DNA of 47,539 nucleotides from Nostoc sp. 106C (lineage in GTDB: Bacteria; Cyanobacteriota; Cyanobacteriia; Cyanobacteriales; Nostocaceae): assembly GCF_002154725.1 (NCBI RefSeq), contig NZ_MTAW01000155.1, positions 1-47,539 on the forward strand, given 5' to 3'. The position numbers and the translations under genes were made by a program. The stretch's first letter is position 1. Every line of letters begins with the position of its first letter. The notes under the pieces were generated by a model. That model was not told where the DNA came from, did no database searches, and saw only the letters and a program-made list of their open reading frames with translations. Positions 35,395-43,852 of the stretch are shown one piece after another.

Positions 35395-36327
35395 ATGTCT
35401 GAATTTGTCTCTACTTACGGTTCGCTAATTGTCTCTATGGTATTAGGGGCATTACTGGGGCTATCGCTTTACTTACCATTAATGACTGGACAACTATCTT
35501 TAGCAAGCCCAGGATTTTATGCTTTAGGTGGTTATATTGCCGCAATTTTATCTACAAAAGTTTTTACATCTAGCAGTAGTTTTTTTCCAATTCCACTGTT
35601 ATTAATCGAGATGGTAATTGCTGGTGTGGTTTCCGGTTTATTGGGTGCAATTATAGGGATTCCGACATTACGGTTACGAGGAATTTATTTAGCGATCGCT
35701 ACTATTGCTTTTGTAGAAGTTTTGCGAGTTCTCTCCCTCAATTTAGAAATTACAGGCGGTGCTGTTGGTATTTTTGGCATTCCTCAACCCTTCCAAACTC
35801 AAATCGAATATTTATGGATTGCTTTGCCATTACTTATAATTGCAATGGTATTGTTTTACCGTTTAGAACGCATTAAGGTAGGTAGAGCATTTACTGCTAT
35901 TCGTGAAGATGAATTAGCAGCAGGTGCAATGGGAATTAATCCCACTTACTACAAAGTTTTAGCATTTACATTAGGAGCAATTCTTGCTGGCGTTGTGGGG
36001 GCAATTAGCGCTCACTTCCTCAATACTTGGAATGCTCGTCAAGGTACTTTTGATGCGAGTATTATCTACTTAACTTTTGTTTTAATTGGTGGTTCTAGAA
36101 CTTTTTTAGGTTCGATAGTAGGAGGAATGGTATTTACAGCCTTACCAGAAATCTTACGCAGCCTAGCTGATACAGGGGGATTACCTAATTGGATAGCGCA
36201 ATTTTTACGGGACGGAAGATTAATTATTTTTGGATTACTAATTGTAGTGGGAACTATATTTTTTCCTCAAGGTCTGGTAACACCGGATGTCTTCAAAAAA
36301 CGCAAAGTAAAAAATAAGCAAGTATGA
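35395..36327 (+). CDS. livM: Branched-chain/neutral amino acid ABC transporter permease, LivM type
   Basis: A 310-residue permease. LPLMTGQLSLASPGFYALGG is the LivM signature, GIPTLRLRGIYLAIATIAFV follows, and AIREDELAAGAMGINPTYYK is the EAA-like loop that contacts the ATPases. FVLIGGSRTFLGSIVGGMVF lies near the C-terminus. It has about nine hydrophobic segments. Its TGA overlaps the ATG of the next gene (ATGA at 36324-36327), so the two are translationally coupled. Confidence 0.93.
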   Translation: MSEFVSTYGSLIVSMVLGALLGLSLYLPLMTGQLSLASPGFYALGGYIAAILSTKVFTSSSSFFPIPLLLIEMVIAGVVSGLLGAIIGIPTLRLRGIYLAIATIAFVEVLRVLSLNLEITGGAVGIFGIPQPFQTQIEYLWIALPLLIIAMVLFYRLERIKVGRAFTAIREDELAAGAMGINPTYYKVLAFTLGAILAGVVGAISAHFLNTWNARQGTFDASIIYLTFVLIGGSRTFLGSIVGGMVFTALPEILRSLADTGGLPNWIAQFLRDGRLIIFGLLIVVGTIFFPQGLVTPDVFKKRKVKNKQV

Positions 36328-36836
36328 AAAAATTTAAAAAAATCCATAAACTAAAAGCCTTATTAATAGCTGCGATCGCTTTACTATTCTTATGCACCAC
36401 AACCCAGGCTCAACCAGTTAAACCTGTTGCTAATACTTTAGCCAATCCCGATTATGTAAGGGCATTATTTACAGCAGATAAATTTTTATATACCTGGAAA
36501 ACCAGAAATGTTGCTGAAGGGATAGCTTTGGTTTCTCCTGCACTTAAAAATAAAATATCTAATGATGAGCTAGCTAGTTATATATCTGGTACATCCAGCC
36601 CCAGTCATGCAGCTTTTGAAATTAATGCTGGTAGAAAACTATCAGATGGTAGATACGGTTTTGAAGTTAAACTTTATGAATATCTTTACTCAGCAACGCC
36701 TGAGTCTCAAAGTTGGAAATGCCCACGTTTGTCAAGAATTGTTCTAATTAAAACTGGAGTTGATAACCCTAAATTCCGCGTTGGGAATTGGTTAGTTGAT
36801 GAACTACCTGCAACTTGTGAATTACAATTACGCTAA
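36324..36836 (+). CDS. Secreted protein of unknown function encoded within the ABC transporter operon
   Basis: A 170-residue protein with a clear signal peptide: a very basic start (MKKFKKIHKLK), a hydrophobic core ALLIAAIALLFLC, and a likely cleavage after TQAQ. The mature part is about 140 residues, begins with NPDYVRALFTADKFLYTWKT and ends with two Cys-containing strands (WKCPRLSRIVLIK and LPATCELQLR) that could form a disulfide. The alternation of helix and strands is reminiscent of small NTF2-like folds, but I do not recognise the family. It overlaps livM by 4 bases and precedes livG by 3, so expression is tied to the transporter. Confidence 0.85.
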   Translation: MKKFKKIHKLKALLIAAIALLFLCTTTQAQPVKPVANTLANPDYVRALFTADKFLYTWKTRNVAEGIALVSPALKNKISNDELASYISGTSSPSHAAFEINAGRKLSDGRYGFEVKLYEYLYSATPESQSWKCPRLSRIVLIKTGVDNPKFRVGNWLVDELPATCELQLR

Positions 36837-36839
36837 ACA

Positions 36840-37625
36840 ATGTCTGAAATTATCGCAGAAAATAATATTGTCTTAGAAGCAAAATCCTTGACACGTCGGT
36901 TTGGTGGTTTAGTAGCTGTAAATAATGTATCTTTTGCAGTCCAAAAGCATGAAATTTTCGGGCTAATTGGCCCTAATGGTGCAGGAAAAACAACTTTATT
37001 TAATTTGATCACAGCCTTAATTCCGCCTTCTGAGGGTAAATTAATCTACAAAGGTACAGATATTTCGCAATTACGTCCTTATAAAATTGCGGGTTTAGGT
37101 ATTGCCCGTACATTTCAAAATATTCGTTTATTTGGTGAATTATCGGCGTTAGAAAATGTCATAATAGGCGGGCATTTGCATACTAAAAGTAATATGATTA
37201 GAGGAGTTTTAAGATTACCTCCAGCACCTCATGAAGAATCTAAAAGTAGAAAAAAAGCTTTAGAATTATTGGAACTGGTGGGATTGAGCGATCGCGCTGA
37301 AGAAAAAGCTAAAAATTTTGCTTACGGCGATCAACGACGCTTAGAAATTGCCCGCGCTTTAGCTTTGGAACCGCAAATTTTACTCCTCGATGAACCAGCT
37401 GCGGGGATGAACCCCAGCGAAAAACAGTATCTCAGCGAATTTATTCACAGTCTTAGAGAGCGCTTTAACTTAACGATCGTACTGATTGAGCATCATGTAC
37501 CCTTAGTTATGGGATTGTGCGATCGCATTGCTGTTTTAGATTTTGGACAATTAATCGCTTTGGGTGAACCCGCCGTTGTTAGGGACGATCCCGCCGTAAT
37601 TGCAGCTTATTTGGGAAGTGGATGA
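36840..37625 (+). CDS. livG: Branched-chain/neutral amino acid ABC transporter ATPase, LivG type
   Basis: A 261-residue ABC ATPase. Walker A is GPNGAGKTTLFNLIT, the Q-loop region is GIARTFQNIRLFGELSALEN, the signature is FAYGDQRRLEIARAL, Walker B is ILLLDEPAAGMNPSE and the switch His is VLIEHHVPLV. The FAYGDQRR signature and the C-terminal EPAVVRDDPAVIAAYLG are typical of LivG rather than LivF. It lies 3 bases after the secreted protein gene and 15 bases before livF. It supplies ATP hydrolysis for uptake. Confidence 0.95.
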   Translation: MSEIIAENNIVLEAKSLTRRFGGLVAVNNVSFAVQKHEIFGLIGPNGAGKTTLFNLITALIPPSEGKLIYKGTDISQLRPYKIAGLGIARTFQNIRLFGELSALENVIIGGHLHTKSNMIRGVLRLPPAPHEESKSRKKALELLELVGLSDRAEEKAKNFAYGDQRRLEIARALALEPQILLLDEPAAGMNPSEKQYLSEFIHSLRERFNLTIVLIEHHVPLVMGLCDRIAVLDFGQLIALGEPAVVRDDPAVIAAYLGSG

Positions 37626-37633
37626 GGATTTTA

Positions 37634-37662
37634 ACCGCCGATGAACGCCGATGAACGCCGAT
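37634..37662. repeat. AACGCCGATG decamer repeat at the livF start
   Basis: About three copies of the decamer AACGCCGATG lie across the livG-livF junction. They supply the ATG used as the livF start and its first eight or so codons. Repeats of the GAACGCCGAT type are common between cyanobacterial genes. Confidence 0.65.
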
Positions 37663-38390
37663 ATTTAACTGATAAAGAAGATTTTACAATTTTAGAGGTT
37701 CAAGACCTTGATGTGAATTATGGCGGTATTCAAGCTCTAAAAAAGATTAATTTAATCATTAAAAAAGGCGAGGTAGTAACTTTAATTGGTGCTAACGGTG
37801 CTGGTAAAACTACTACTCTCCGGGCTATATCTAAAATAGTTAATCCTAGAAGTGGACAAATTATCTACAGTGGACGGAATATTACTCGTCGTCAAGCTTA
37901 CGAAGTCGTTAAACTTGGTATCGCCCATTCTCCTGAAGGACGGAGAGTATTAGCACGACAAACAGTTTTAGATAATTTGTTATTAGGTGCTTATATTCGC
38001 AACGATCAAAAAGAAATTAAAGCAGATATTGAGCATCAATATGAGCTATTTCCGCGTTTATCCCAAAGACGCAATCAACTAGCAGGAACTCTCAGTGGTG
38101 GCGAACAACAGATGTTAGCGATCGCCCGTGCTTTAATGAGTAGACCACAACTACTGCTTTTAGATGAACCAAGCTTAGGTTTAGCACCTGCGATCGTCCG
38201 AGAAATTTTTACTATTATTGAAAATCTTCGCGCTACGGGCGTAACTATTTTATTAGTTGAACAAAACGCGAACCTTGCTCTACAAATTGCCGATAGAGGA
38301 TATGTTTTAGAAGCTGGTTCTATTACTTTAACAGGCGCAGCATCAGAATTAATTACTGATGAGCGAGTAAAAAAAGCTTATTTAGGATAA
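37641..38390 (+). CDS. livF: Branched-chain/neutral amino acid ABC transporter ATPase, LivF type
   Basis: A 249-residue ABC ATPase. Walker A is GANGAGKTTTLRAIS, the Q-loop region is GIAHSPEGRRVLARQTVLDN, the signature is TLSGGEQQMLAIARAL, Walker B is LLLLDEPSLGLAP and the switch region is LLVEQNANLAL. These match LivF. The first 15 or so residues (MNADERRYLTDKEDF) are not typical of the family; they are encoded by an AACGCCGATG tandem repeat, so the native start may have been replaced. It is the last clear gene of the transporter operon. Confidence 0.94.
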   Translation: MNADERRYLTDKEDFTILEVQDLDVNYGGIQALKKINLIIKKGEVVTLIGANGAGKTTTLRAISKIVNPRSGQIIYSGRNITRRQAYEVVKLGIAHSPEGRRVLARQTVLDNLLLGAYIRNDQKEIKADIEHQYELFPRLSQRRNQLAGTLSGGEQQMLAIARALMSRPQLLLLDEPSLGLAPAIVREIFTIIENLRATGVTILLVEQNANLALQIADRGYVLEAGSITLTGAASELITDERVKKAYLG

Positions 38391-38421
38391 ATGAATTGAA
38401 TGAAGAATTAGGATGTAATAT

Positions 38422-38805
38422 ATGGTACAGTTACCAACCAAGCCTCTAACTTTAGAAGAGTTTTTAAAACTACCGGAAACCAAGCCAGCTAGTGAATATA
38501 TCAATGGGCAAATTATTCAGAAACCTATGCCTCAAGGAAAGCATAGTAGACTTCGGTGTCAATTATTTAGTTATATTAATACTTTAGTCAAGCCTCAAAA
38601 AATTGCCTTAGCCTTTCCAGAATTGCGGTGTACTTTTGGCGGACGTTCAATTGTTCCAGATGTCGCGGTGTTTGCTTGGGAAAGAATTCCTTTAGATGCA
38701 AATGGAGATGTGGCGAATGTCTTTGAGGAGCATCCAGACTGGACAATTGAAATTCTTTCACCCGATCAAAGCCAGACGAAAGTAACTGGAAATATATTGC
38801 ATTAG
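38422..38805 (+). pseudogene. Uma2-family gene truncated at the C-terminus
   Basis: A 127-codon frame covering the first two thirds of a Uma2 protein: LTLEEFLKLPETKPASEYIN, RSIVPDVAVFAWERIPLD, and WTIEILSPDQSQTKVTGNIL. It then stops with TAG at 38803-38805. Relatives, including the one at 14489-15080, continue with CLKNGSQLGWLIDP and about 50 more residues, and I find no such sequence downstream in any frame. The break coincides with the palindrome TCCCTTAAGGGA (38806-38817). Loss of the conserved Lys-containing part suggests it is inactive. It follows livF by about 30 bp. Confidence 0.8.
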
Positions 38806-39090
38806 TCCCTTAAGGGATTTTAGAACCTCACTCCGATTAGATGGAATATCTGCTGTATATAAAAAAGTTTTCATTCGTTTATCTTCTTCTTAGAAAAAGT
38901 AGCTTATTGGCTGCATTGGAACTGTTCTCTGTTTTTTTCTGTAAGAAAAACTAACTACACCTTTAAAATTCCACCAAGTTAATAAAGTTTTTACAAAACA
39001 TTACAATATTTATAATATATTTAGATTTGTAGCCCAGTTTTTGGGTTTATATCTCTGTTGCGGATTATATTCGCCTGAATAATCAAAGCC

Positions 39091-39738
39091 ATGAGTCAAA
39101 TCATCTGGATCGCAAGACACGCCAACCGCCTCGATTTTGTTAACCCTGATTGGTTTCTCACCGCTGAAAGACGCTACGATCCACCTTTATCTGAGGATGG
39201 TTTCATTCAAGCAAAGCAGCTAGCTAACCGCCTGAAAAAAGAGAAAATCAGCCACATTTTTGCTTCTCCCTTTCTGCGAACTGTACAAACGGCGAACGCA
39301 GTTGCAGAGGTGCTAGATTTACCGATTAAATTAGAAACTGGTTTGAGCGAATGGTTAAATCCCGCTTGGATGACAGAAGAACCAGAAAGACTCTCAACTC
39401 CAGCTTTAGCGGAATTATTTCCCAGAATTGATCTTACCTATACTCCGCACATTGCAGCCAAATATCCCGAAACACAAGCACAAGTACGAGGACGTTCTGG
39501 ACAAACGGCTAGATGTCTAGCGACTGAATTCTACCCCGCTAATATCCTGTTGGTAGGTCATGGCGCTTCTGTACTAGGCGCGGCTATGGGACTAGTAGGG
39601 GAAATTGCCAAAATGGAAGTGAAGGCTTCTTTATGTTCTTTAGTCAAAGTAGTGCTTCAAGACTCGGAATGGTTGTTAGAACTTAAGGGAGATACTTCTC
39701 ATCTAGTAGAGGTAGAAGAAGTAATTCGATTTGTTTAA
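39091..39738 (+). CDS. Histidine phosphatase (phosphoglycerate mutase-like) family protein
   Basis: A 215-residue branch-1 histidine phosphatase. The catalytic RHAN (usual form RHG) is at residues 9-12 in IIWIARHANRLDF, the second Arg motif is FASPFLRTVQTANAVAE, and the second catalytic His is in ILLVGHGASVLGAAMG. The Arg-His-Ala-Asn variant and the long insert after the first strand (PDWFLTAERRYDPPLSEDG) resemble the UBASH3/STS-like subgroup rather than glycolytic mutase. It is likely a phosphatase of unknown substrate. It precedes glucokinase by about 90 bp, possibly in one transcript. A CRISPR-repeat relic overlaps its stop codon. Confidence 0.9.
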   Translation: MSQIIWIARHANRLDFVNPDWFLTAERRYDPPLSEDGFIQAKQLANRLKKEKISHIFASPFLRTVQTANAVAEVLDLPIKLETGLSEWLNPAWMTEEPERLSTPALAELFPRIDLTYTPHIAAKYPETQAQVRGRSGQTARCLATEFYPANILLVGHGASVLGAAMGLVGEIAKMEVKASLCSLVKVVLQDSEWLLELKGDTSHLVEVEEVIRFV

Positions 39739-39760
39739 ATCCTTGATAGAGATTTTAAAT
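39733..39760 (-). repeat. Solitary CRISPR-repeat relic
   Basis: This 28-base stretch matches the first 28 bases of the 37-bp array repeat at 24 positions (core TTGATAGAGATTTTAA versus CTGATAGGGATTTTAA). The last 9 bases of the repeat are not conserved. No second copy or spacer-like spacing adjoins it. It overlaps the stop codon of the histidine phosphatase gene. Confidence 0.55.
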
Positions 39761-39827
39761 CCTGGCTTCCGCTAATCTAGATACATTGCCGTGTACTGAG
39801 AAAGCCACTCTATTACTAATAAGTTTT

Positions 39828-40880
39828 ATGACATTACTACTAGCGGGAGATATTGGCGGTACGAAAACTATTCTGCGGTTGGCTGAAACTACAGATTCGC
39901 CAGGATTTCATGAAACCTCAGATTCGCATCTGTTACGCAATATTTACGAGGAAAGTTATCACAGCCAAGACTTTCCCGATTTAGTGCCGATAGTTCAGCA
40001 GTTTCTAGCCAAAGCTAAGGCATCGACACCACAAAAGGCTTGCTTTGCGATCGCTGGCCCAGTAGTTAACAATACTGCCAAGCTGACCAATTTAGCTTGG
40101 TATTTAGATAGCGAACGTCTACAACAAGAATTGGGGATTGCCTCTGTTTCCCTAATCAATGACTTTACTGCCGTTGGTTACGGGATTTTCGGTTTAAACA
40201 ACAAAAATTTGTTGACTTTACAAGCTGGGAAACCTAGACTCGAAGCGCCTATTGCCGTTATTGGTGCTGGTACTGGCTTAGGGCAAGGATTTTTAATCAA
40301 GCAAGGAGAACACTATCACGTCTTTCCCTCCGAGGGTGGACACGCCGACTTTGCTGCGCGTACCGAGTTAGAGTTTCGGCTGATGAAATACTTGATGGAT
40401 AAACATGATATCCAACGCGTTTCTGTAGAAAGAGTCGTTTCTGGTCAGGGAATCGTCTCAATTTACCAATTTTTACGCGATCAAAAAGTTGCTGCTGAAT
40501 CACCCGATATTGCCCATATCGTCAGAATCTGGGAACAAGAAGCGGGAAAACCAGAGAAAAGCGTCGATCCTGGTGCGATTATTGGCACTGCTGCACTGCA
40601 AGAACGCGATCGCCTTTGCGAACAAACCATGCAACTGTTTGTAGAGGTTTATGGTGCAGAAGCCGGAAATCTTGCCATCAAACTTCTACCTTACGGCGGA
40701 TTATATATTGCTGGTGGCATCGCTCCTAAAATATTGCCTTTAATGCAACAGGGTAGTTTCCTATTAAATTTCACTCAAAAAGGAAGGATGCGTTCCCTCC
40801 TCGAAGAAATACCGGTGTATATTATTCTCAATCAACAAGTGGGGCTAATTGGTGCTGCTTTGTATGCTGCTAGGTTATAA
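39828..40880 (+). CDS. glk: Glucokinase
   Basis: A 350-residue bacterial-type (non-ROK) glucokinase that phosphorylates glucose with ATP in the cytosol. The ATP phosphate-binding motif LLAGDIGGTKTILRLAE is at the N-terminus. The glucose-site motifs are CFAIAGPVVNNTAKLTNLAW and LINDFTAVGYGIFGL. IGAGTGLGQGFLI and FPSEGGHADFAAR follow, and LLPYGGLYIAGGIAPKILP closes the ATP site. ATG 39828 is used; an upstream TTG in frame would add 14 residues before the fold. Cyanobacteria need it for mixotrophic glucose use and glycogen or sucrose breakdown. Confidence 0.95.
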   Translation: MTLLLAGDIGGTKTILRLAETTDSPGFHETSDSHLLRNIYEESYHSQDFPDLVPIVQQFLAKAKASTPQKACFAIAGPVVNNTAKLTNLAWYLDSERLQQELGIASVSLINDFTAVGYGIFGLNNKNLLTLQAGKPRLEAPIAVIGAGTGLGQGFLIKQGEHYHVFPSEGGHADFAARTELEFRLMKYLMDKHDIQRVSVERVVSGQGIVSIYQFLRDQKVAAESPDIAHIVRIWEQEAGKPEKSVDPGAIIGTAALQERDRLCEQTMQLFVEVYGAEAGNLAIKLLPYGGLYIAGGIAPKILPLMQQGSFLLNFTQKGRMRSLLEEIPVYIILNQQVGLIGAALYAARL

Positions 40881-40922
40881 CAGCTGGCATCGGTGATATC
40901 AGCATCATCAAAAGCCAAAACT

Positions 40923-41525
40923 ATGACAATCAAAGTTTTATTGCCCCTACTTGCTGCCACACTTGTATGCAGCGGATCTTTACTGGTTGATGCACGTCAA
41001 CCCAAACCAAAGGTTACTCAAGCTAAACCAAAGGTTACTCAACCAGTGCAGCCACAATGGAAGTTGTTCACTGGCCCAGATGGACGCTTTAGTGTTTTGA
41101 TGCCAGGAATGCCCAAAAGGAACACCCAAGCCCAAAAAACCTACATGGGAGAAATCAATTTAGAACTATTTATAGCTCAACCACCAAAACAGGAAGTAGC
41201 TTATGTAGTTGCTTACAATGACTTTCCTTATAGTTATGGGCAAATGGCTAACCCCCAAGCAGTACTTAATAATGCCAGAGACATAGCTTTAAAAACTACG
41301 AAAAGCAATTTAATTAGCCAGCGAGATATTCGTAGTACCAATGGTCATCCTGGGAAAGAAATTGAGTATGTCAATTCTGGTGGCAAAGTTACTAAAAGCA
41401 GAATGTATTTTGCTCAAGGGCGCTTATATCAAGTAATGGCTATAACTACAAGAAAACAGCGCCAGACTTTAGCTAAAACCATAAATGGTTATTTAAATTC
41501 CTTTCATGTGGTTTTAAAAGCTTGA
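40923..41525 (+). CDS. Secreted protein with PsbP/DUF1795-like core, function unknown
   Basis: About 200 residues. A signal peptide (MTIKVLLPLLAATLVCSG..LLVDA) is followed by a short Lys/Pro/Gln repeat (PKPKVTQAKPKVTQP). The globular part starts with WKLFTGPDGRFSVLMPGMPK, then YVVAYNDFPYSYG, STNGHPGKEIEYV and RMYFAQGRLYQVMAITTRKQ. The PDGRFSVLMPG-P opening recurs in many cyanobacterial exported proteins, and the alternating strands resemble a PsbP/Mog1-like fold; I am not certain. ATG 40923 begins the signal peptide. A strong hairpin follows the stop. Confidence 0.82.
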   Translation: MTIKVLLPLLAATLVCSGSLLVDARQPKPKVTQAKPKVTQPVQPQWKLFTGPDGRFSVLMPGMPKRNTQAQKTYMGEINLELFIAQPPKQEVAYVVAYNDFPYSYGQMANPQAVLNNARDIALKTTKSNLISQRDIRSTNGHPGKEIEYVNSGGKVTKSRMYFAQGRLYQVMAITTRKQRQTLAKTINGYLNSFHVVLKA

Positions 41526-41534
41526 AAAATCTCT

Positions 41535-41560
41535 CAGCCTTAGATCTAAATCTAAGGCTG
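41535..41560 (+). terminator. Hairpin after the secreted protein gene
   Basis: CAGCCTTAGAT (41535-41545) and ATCTAAGGCTG (41550-41560) form a perfect 11-bp stem with a CTAA loop, starting 10 bases after the stop codon. There is no good T-run, so it is a probable but not classical terminator. Confidence 0.65.
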
Positions 41561-41784
41561 ATAAACAGTATTTATCTGGTTAAAAAAGTTTTATCAATAA
41601 CGAAAAAATTGCGAAATTTAAGGTAAAAATTCAGCAGTTTTTGTAGGATAACCTATTAGATATATGTGCAGTAATAGCTCATTTGATATATCTAAAGTAG
41701 GTAAACAGGAAAGCGGCACATATCCCGCCCCGCTTTCCTCGCCGCCCAAGTTTGTGTGGACGGGGTAAACAGCGGGTTTTGCTG

Positions 41785-43479
41785 ATGAAAAAATTTCTGA
41801 AGTACCTCAGTTTAGGTATATTGTCTACAATTTTTACTGCAACACCTGGACTGGGAGCTGAGCGCATTAGTTTTTTTTACGCTCCTTTTGGGGAGTTTAC
41901 TTTATCTGCTGAATCCCTGGAAAAGTTTGCTAAAGAAGGCAAAATCAACAGTGAATTAGCATTTTATGCCAGTCGTGCCACTCCTAAACAACTAGCACAA
42001 TTACGGCAACTTTTGCAACAAAAATTTGATATTCCTCCTGTTTTAGTCTCTCAGTTTACCTACTCACCTTTGGGTGAAGCGGTGGTGCAACGTTTAGGAG
42101 AATTGCTGCTTACCGACTCTCGGCAGAATGGTTTTTATGCGATCCGTGCTGCTTTAATTTTATCTGCGGCCGATCCACAGGGATTAACAGTTGTAAATTT
42201 GCTGCGTAAATACCCCAGTGAAAGTTTGCGGTTGAATTTTTCTGAGGGTCTACAGATAGTTAATAGCTTGTTAGAGTTGGGCAAAGCCAAGGATCAAATT
42301 TTTGCGTCTATCAAACAACAGACGATCGCAGAAAATCCTAATGCCAAGGTTGACTTCTCCCAACAGCCAGATTTGCGATCGCCTGGAAATTTCAGATGGC
42401 AAATAACCAGCTTAAAACTCAACGACAATTCTCGGAATCGCAGTCTCCCTGTGGATGTCTATGTGCCGCAAACATCATCCCAAACAACAGGAGATACACC
42501 TAAGCCTCCCTTTCCTCTAGTTGTAATTTCTCATGGTGTCGCTTCAGACCGCTATGCCTTCGTCTACTTAGCGGAACATTTAGCATCTCATGGTTTTGCC
42601 GTTGCTGTACTGGAACACCCTGGTAGTAATGCTGAACGCTTTCAGCTATACTTTTCCGGCTTGGCTGGGCCACCAGAAGCACAAGAATTTATTAACCGAC
42701 CTTTAGATGTTAAGTTTGTACTCGATCAACTCCAGCAGTTAGATAGAACTGATCCCAACCTCCAAGGTAAACTCAATTTCCAACAAGTCGCAGCGATCGG
42801 TCATTCCTTCGGTGGTTATACTGTTTTGGCTCTAGCTGGAGCGAAGATTAACTTTAACAAACTACGCCGCGATTGCAATCCTAATAGAACTTTGAATGTC
42901 TCAGTATTTTTGCAGTGTCGTGCTTATGAGTTACCAGTAGCAAATTATCCACTTCAAGACCCTCGTATTAAGGTTGTGATGGCGATTAATCCGATTGATA
43001 GTTCAGTTCTAGGCGAAAGCGGAGTGAGTCAAGTTCAAGTGCCGACAATGCTAGTCGCAGGTAGTGAAGATATTTTCGCGCCACCAGTAGCTGAACAGAT
43101 TTACCCCTTTACTTGGCTGCCTAATCCCAACAAATACTTAGTTTTAATCGAAAATGCTACACACTTTAGTGCGATCGCTGAAACAACTGCTAACAATAAT
43201 GTTTTACCTGTACCAGAGGCGTTACTAGGACCAAACCGTGCGCCTGCTTATTCCTATGTCAAGGCATTGAGCCTAGCTTTCTTAGAAACCCATCTTTTAA
43301 ATCGCCCCGAATACCGCTCATATTTGCAGCCATCCTATGCCCAATACATTAGTCAGGCTCCTCTCAATCTCAGTATTTTACAGTCCTTGACAACAGCGCA
43401 GCTGAAACAAGCATTGAATGGCTTAGATCCCCAACCAACCGTACCGTCACCAAAACCAACTCCTACTCCGTCGCCGTAA
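41785..43479 (+). CDS. Exported alpha/beta hydrolase with N-terminal DUF1400 domain
   Basis: A 564-residue protein with a signal peptide (MKKFLKYLSLGILSTIFTAT..LGA). Residues about 22-150 match the cyanobacterial DUF1400 domain (ISFFYAPFGEFTLSAESLEK, RQNGFYAIRAALILSAADPQ). An alpha/beta hydrolase domain follows: oxyanion strand PLVVISHGVASDR, nucleophile Ser in AAIGHSFGGYTVLAL, acid near VAGSEDIFAPP and catalytic His in IENATHFSAI. The order resembles PAF-acetylhydrolase-like enzymes. It ends with a Pro/Thr-rich tail. It is likely a periplasmic esterase or lipase of unknown substrate. ATG 41785 is chosen because it begins the signal peptide. Confidence 0.9.
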   Translation: MKKFLKYLSLGILSTIFTATPGLGAERISFFYAPFGEFTLSAESLEKFAKEGKINSELAFYASRATPKQLAQLRQLLQQKFDIPPVLVSQFTYSPLGEAVVQRLGELLLTDSRQNGFYAIRAALILSAADPQGLTVVNLLRKYPSESLRLNFSEGLQIVNSLLELGKAKDQIFASIKQQTIAENPNAKVDFSQQPDLRSPGNFRWQITSLKLNDNSRNRSLPVDVYVPQTSSQTTGDTPKPPFPLVVISHGVASDRYAFVYLAEHLASHGFAVAVLEHPGSNAERFQLYFSGLAGPPEAQEFINRPLDVKFVLDQLQQLDRTDPNLQGKLNFQQVAAIGHSFGGYTVLALAGAKINFNKLRRDCNPNRTLNVSVFLQCRAYELPVANYPLQDPRIKVVMAINPIDSSVLGESGVSQVQVPTMLVAGSEDIFAPPVAEQIYPFTWLPNPNKYLVLIENATHFSAIAETTANNNVLPVPEALLGPNRAPAYSYVKALSLAFLETHLLNRPEYRSYLQPSYAQYISQAPLNLSILQSLTTAQLKQALNGLDPQPTVPSPKPTPTPSP

Positions 43480-43608
43480 GGCGGATGAGGGTAGCCACTG
43501 CGCCCTTGCGGGTTCCCAAAACAATCCTTTGGGCGGCTTTGCAGACACTTGGTTTAGTTCACCAAAATATCCGTCCGTAAATAACAAGGAAGTTGAAAGC
43601 TATTCTTT
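43480..43608. other. Short intergenic stretch before the toxin relic
   Basis: It contains a GC-rich piece (TGCGCCCTTGCGGGTTCCC near 43499-43517) of a kind common between cyanobacterial genes. I looked for an antitoxin reading frame upstream of the RelE relic and found none. Confidence 0.35.
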
Positions 43609-43830
43609 ATGGACTTACGCAAGAACTCTCTGAAAACCCTAAGTCTGCTTGAGACTGATCCATTTTCCCCTACCCTCAAAGCCCACAAGCTCCAAGGCGA
43701 ACTTAAAGATCTCTAGTCTTGCTCTGTGGAATATGACTTTCGGATTGTCTTCTATTTTCAGAAGTTTGAGGATATGGAAGAGGAGGCAATAGTCTTAGTT
43801 GATGTAGGTACGCATGATCAAGTCTACTAA
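43609..43830 (+). pseudogene. RelE/YafQ-type mRNA interferase toxin, disrupted by a nonsense codon
   Basis: From ATG 43609 one frame of 74 codons runs to TAA at 43828-43830 with a single internal TAG at 43714-43716. Ignoring it, the protein reads LSLLETDPFSPTLKAHKLQG, ELKDL-stop-SCSVEYDFRIV, then VLVDVGTHDQVY. This is the C-terminal two thirds of a RelE-superfamily toxin, where the usual residue at the stop is Trp (TGG to TAG). The N-terminal helices of the family are missing or degraded, and no antitoxin frame adjoins it. It is probably a dead toxin-antitoxin remnant. Confidence 0.8.
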
Positions 43831-43852
43831 CGTACCGCGAATTCGCCATACA

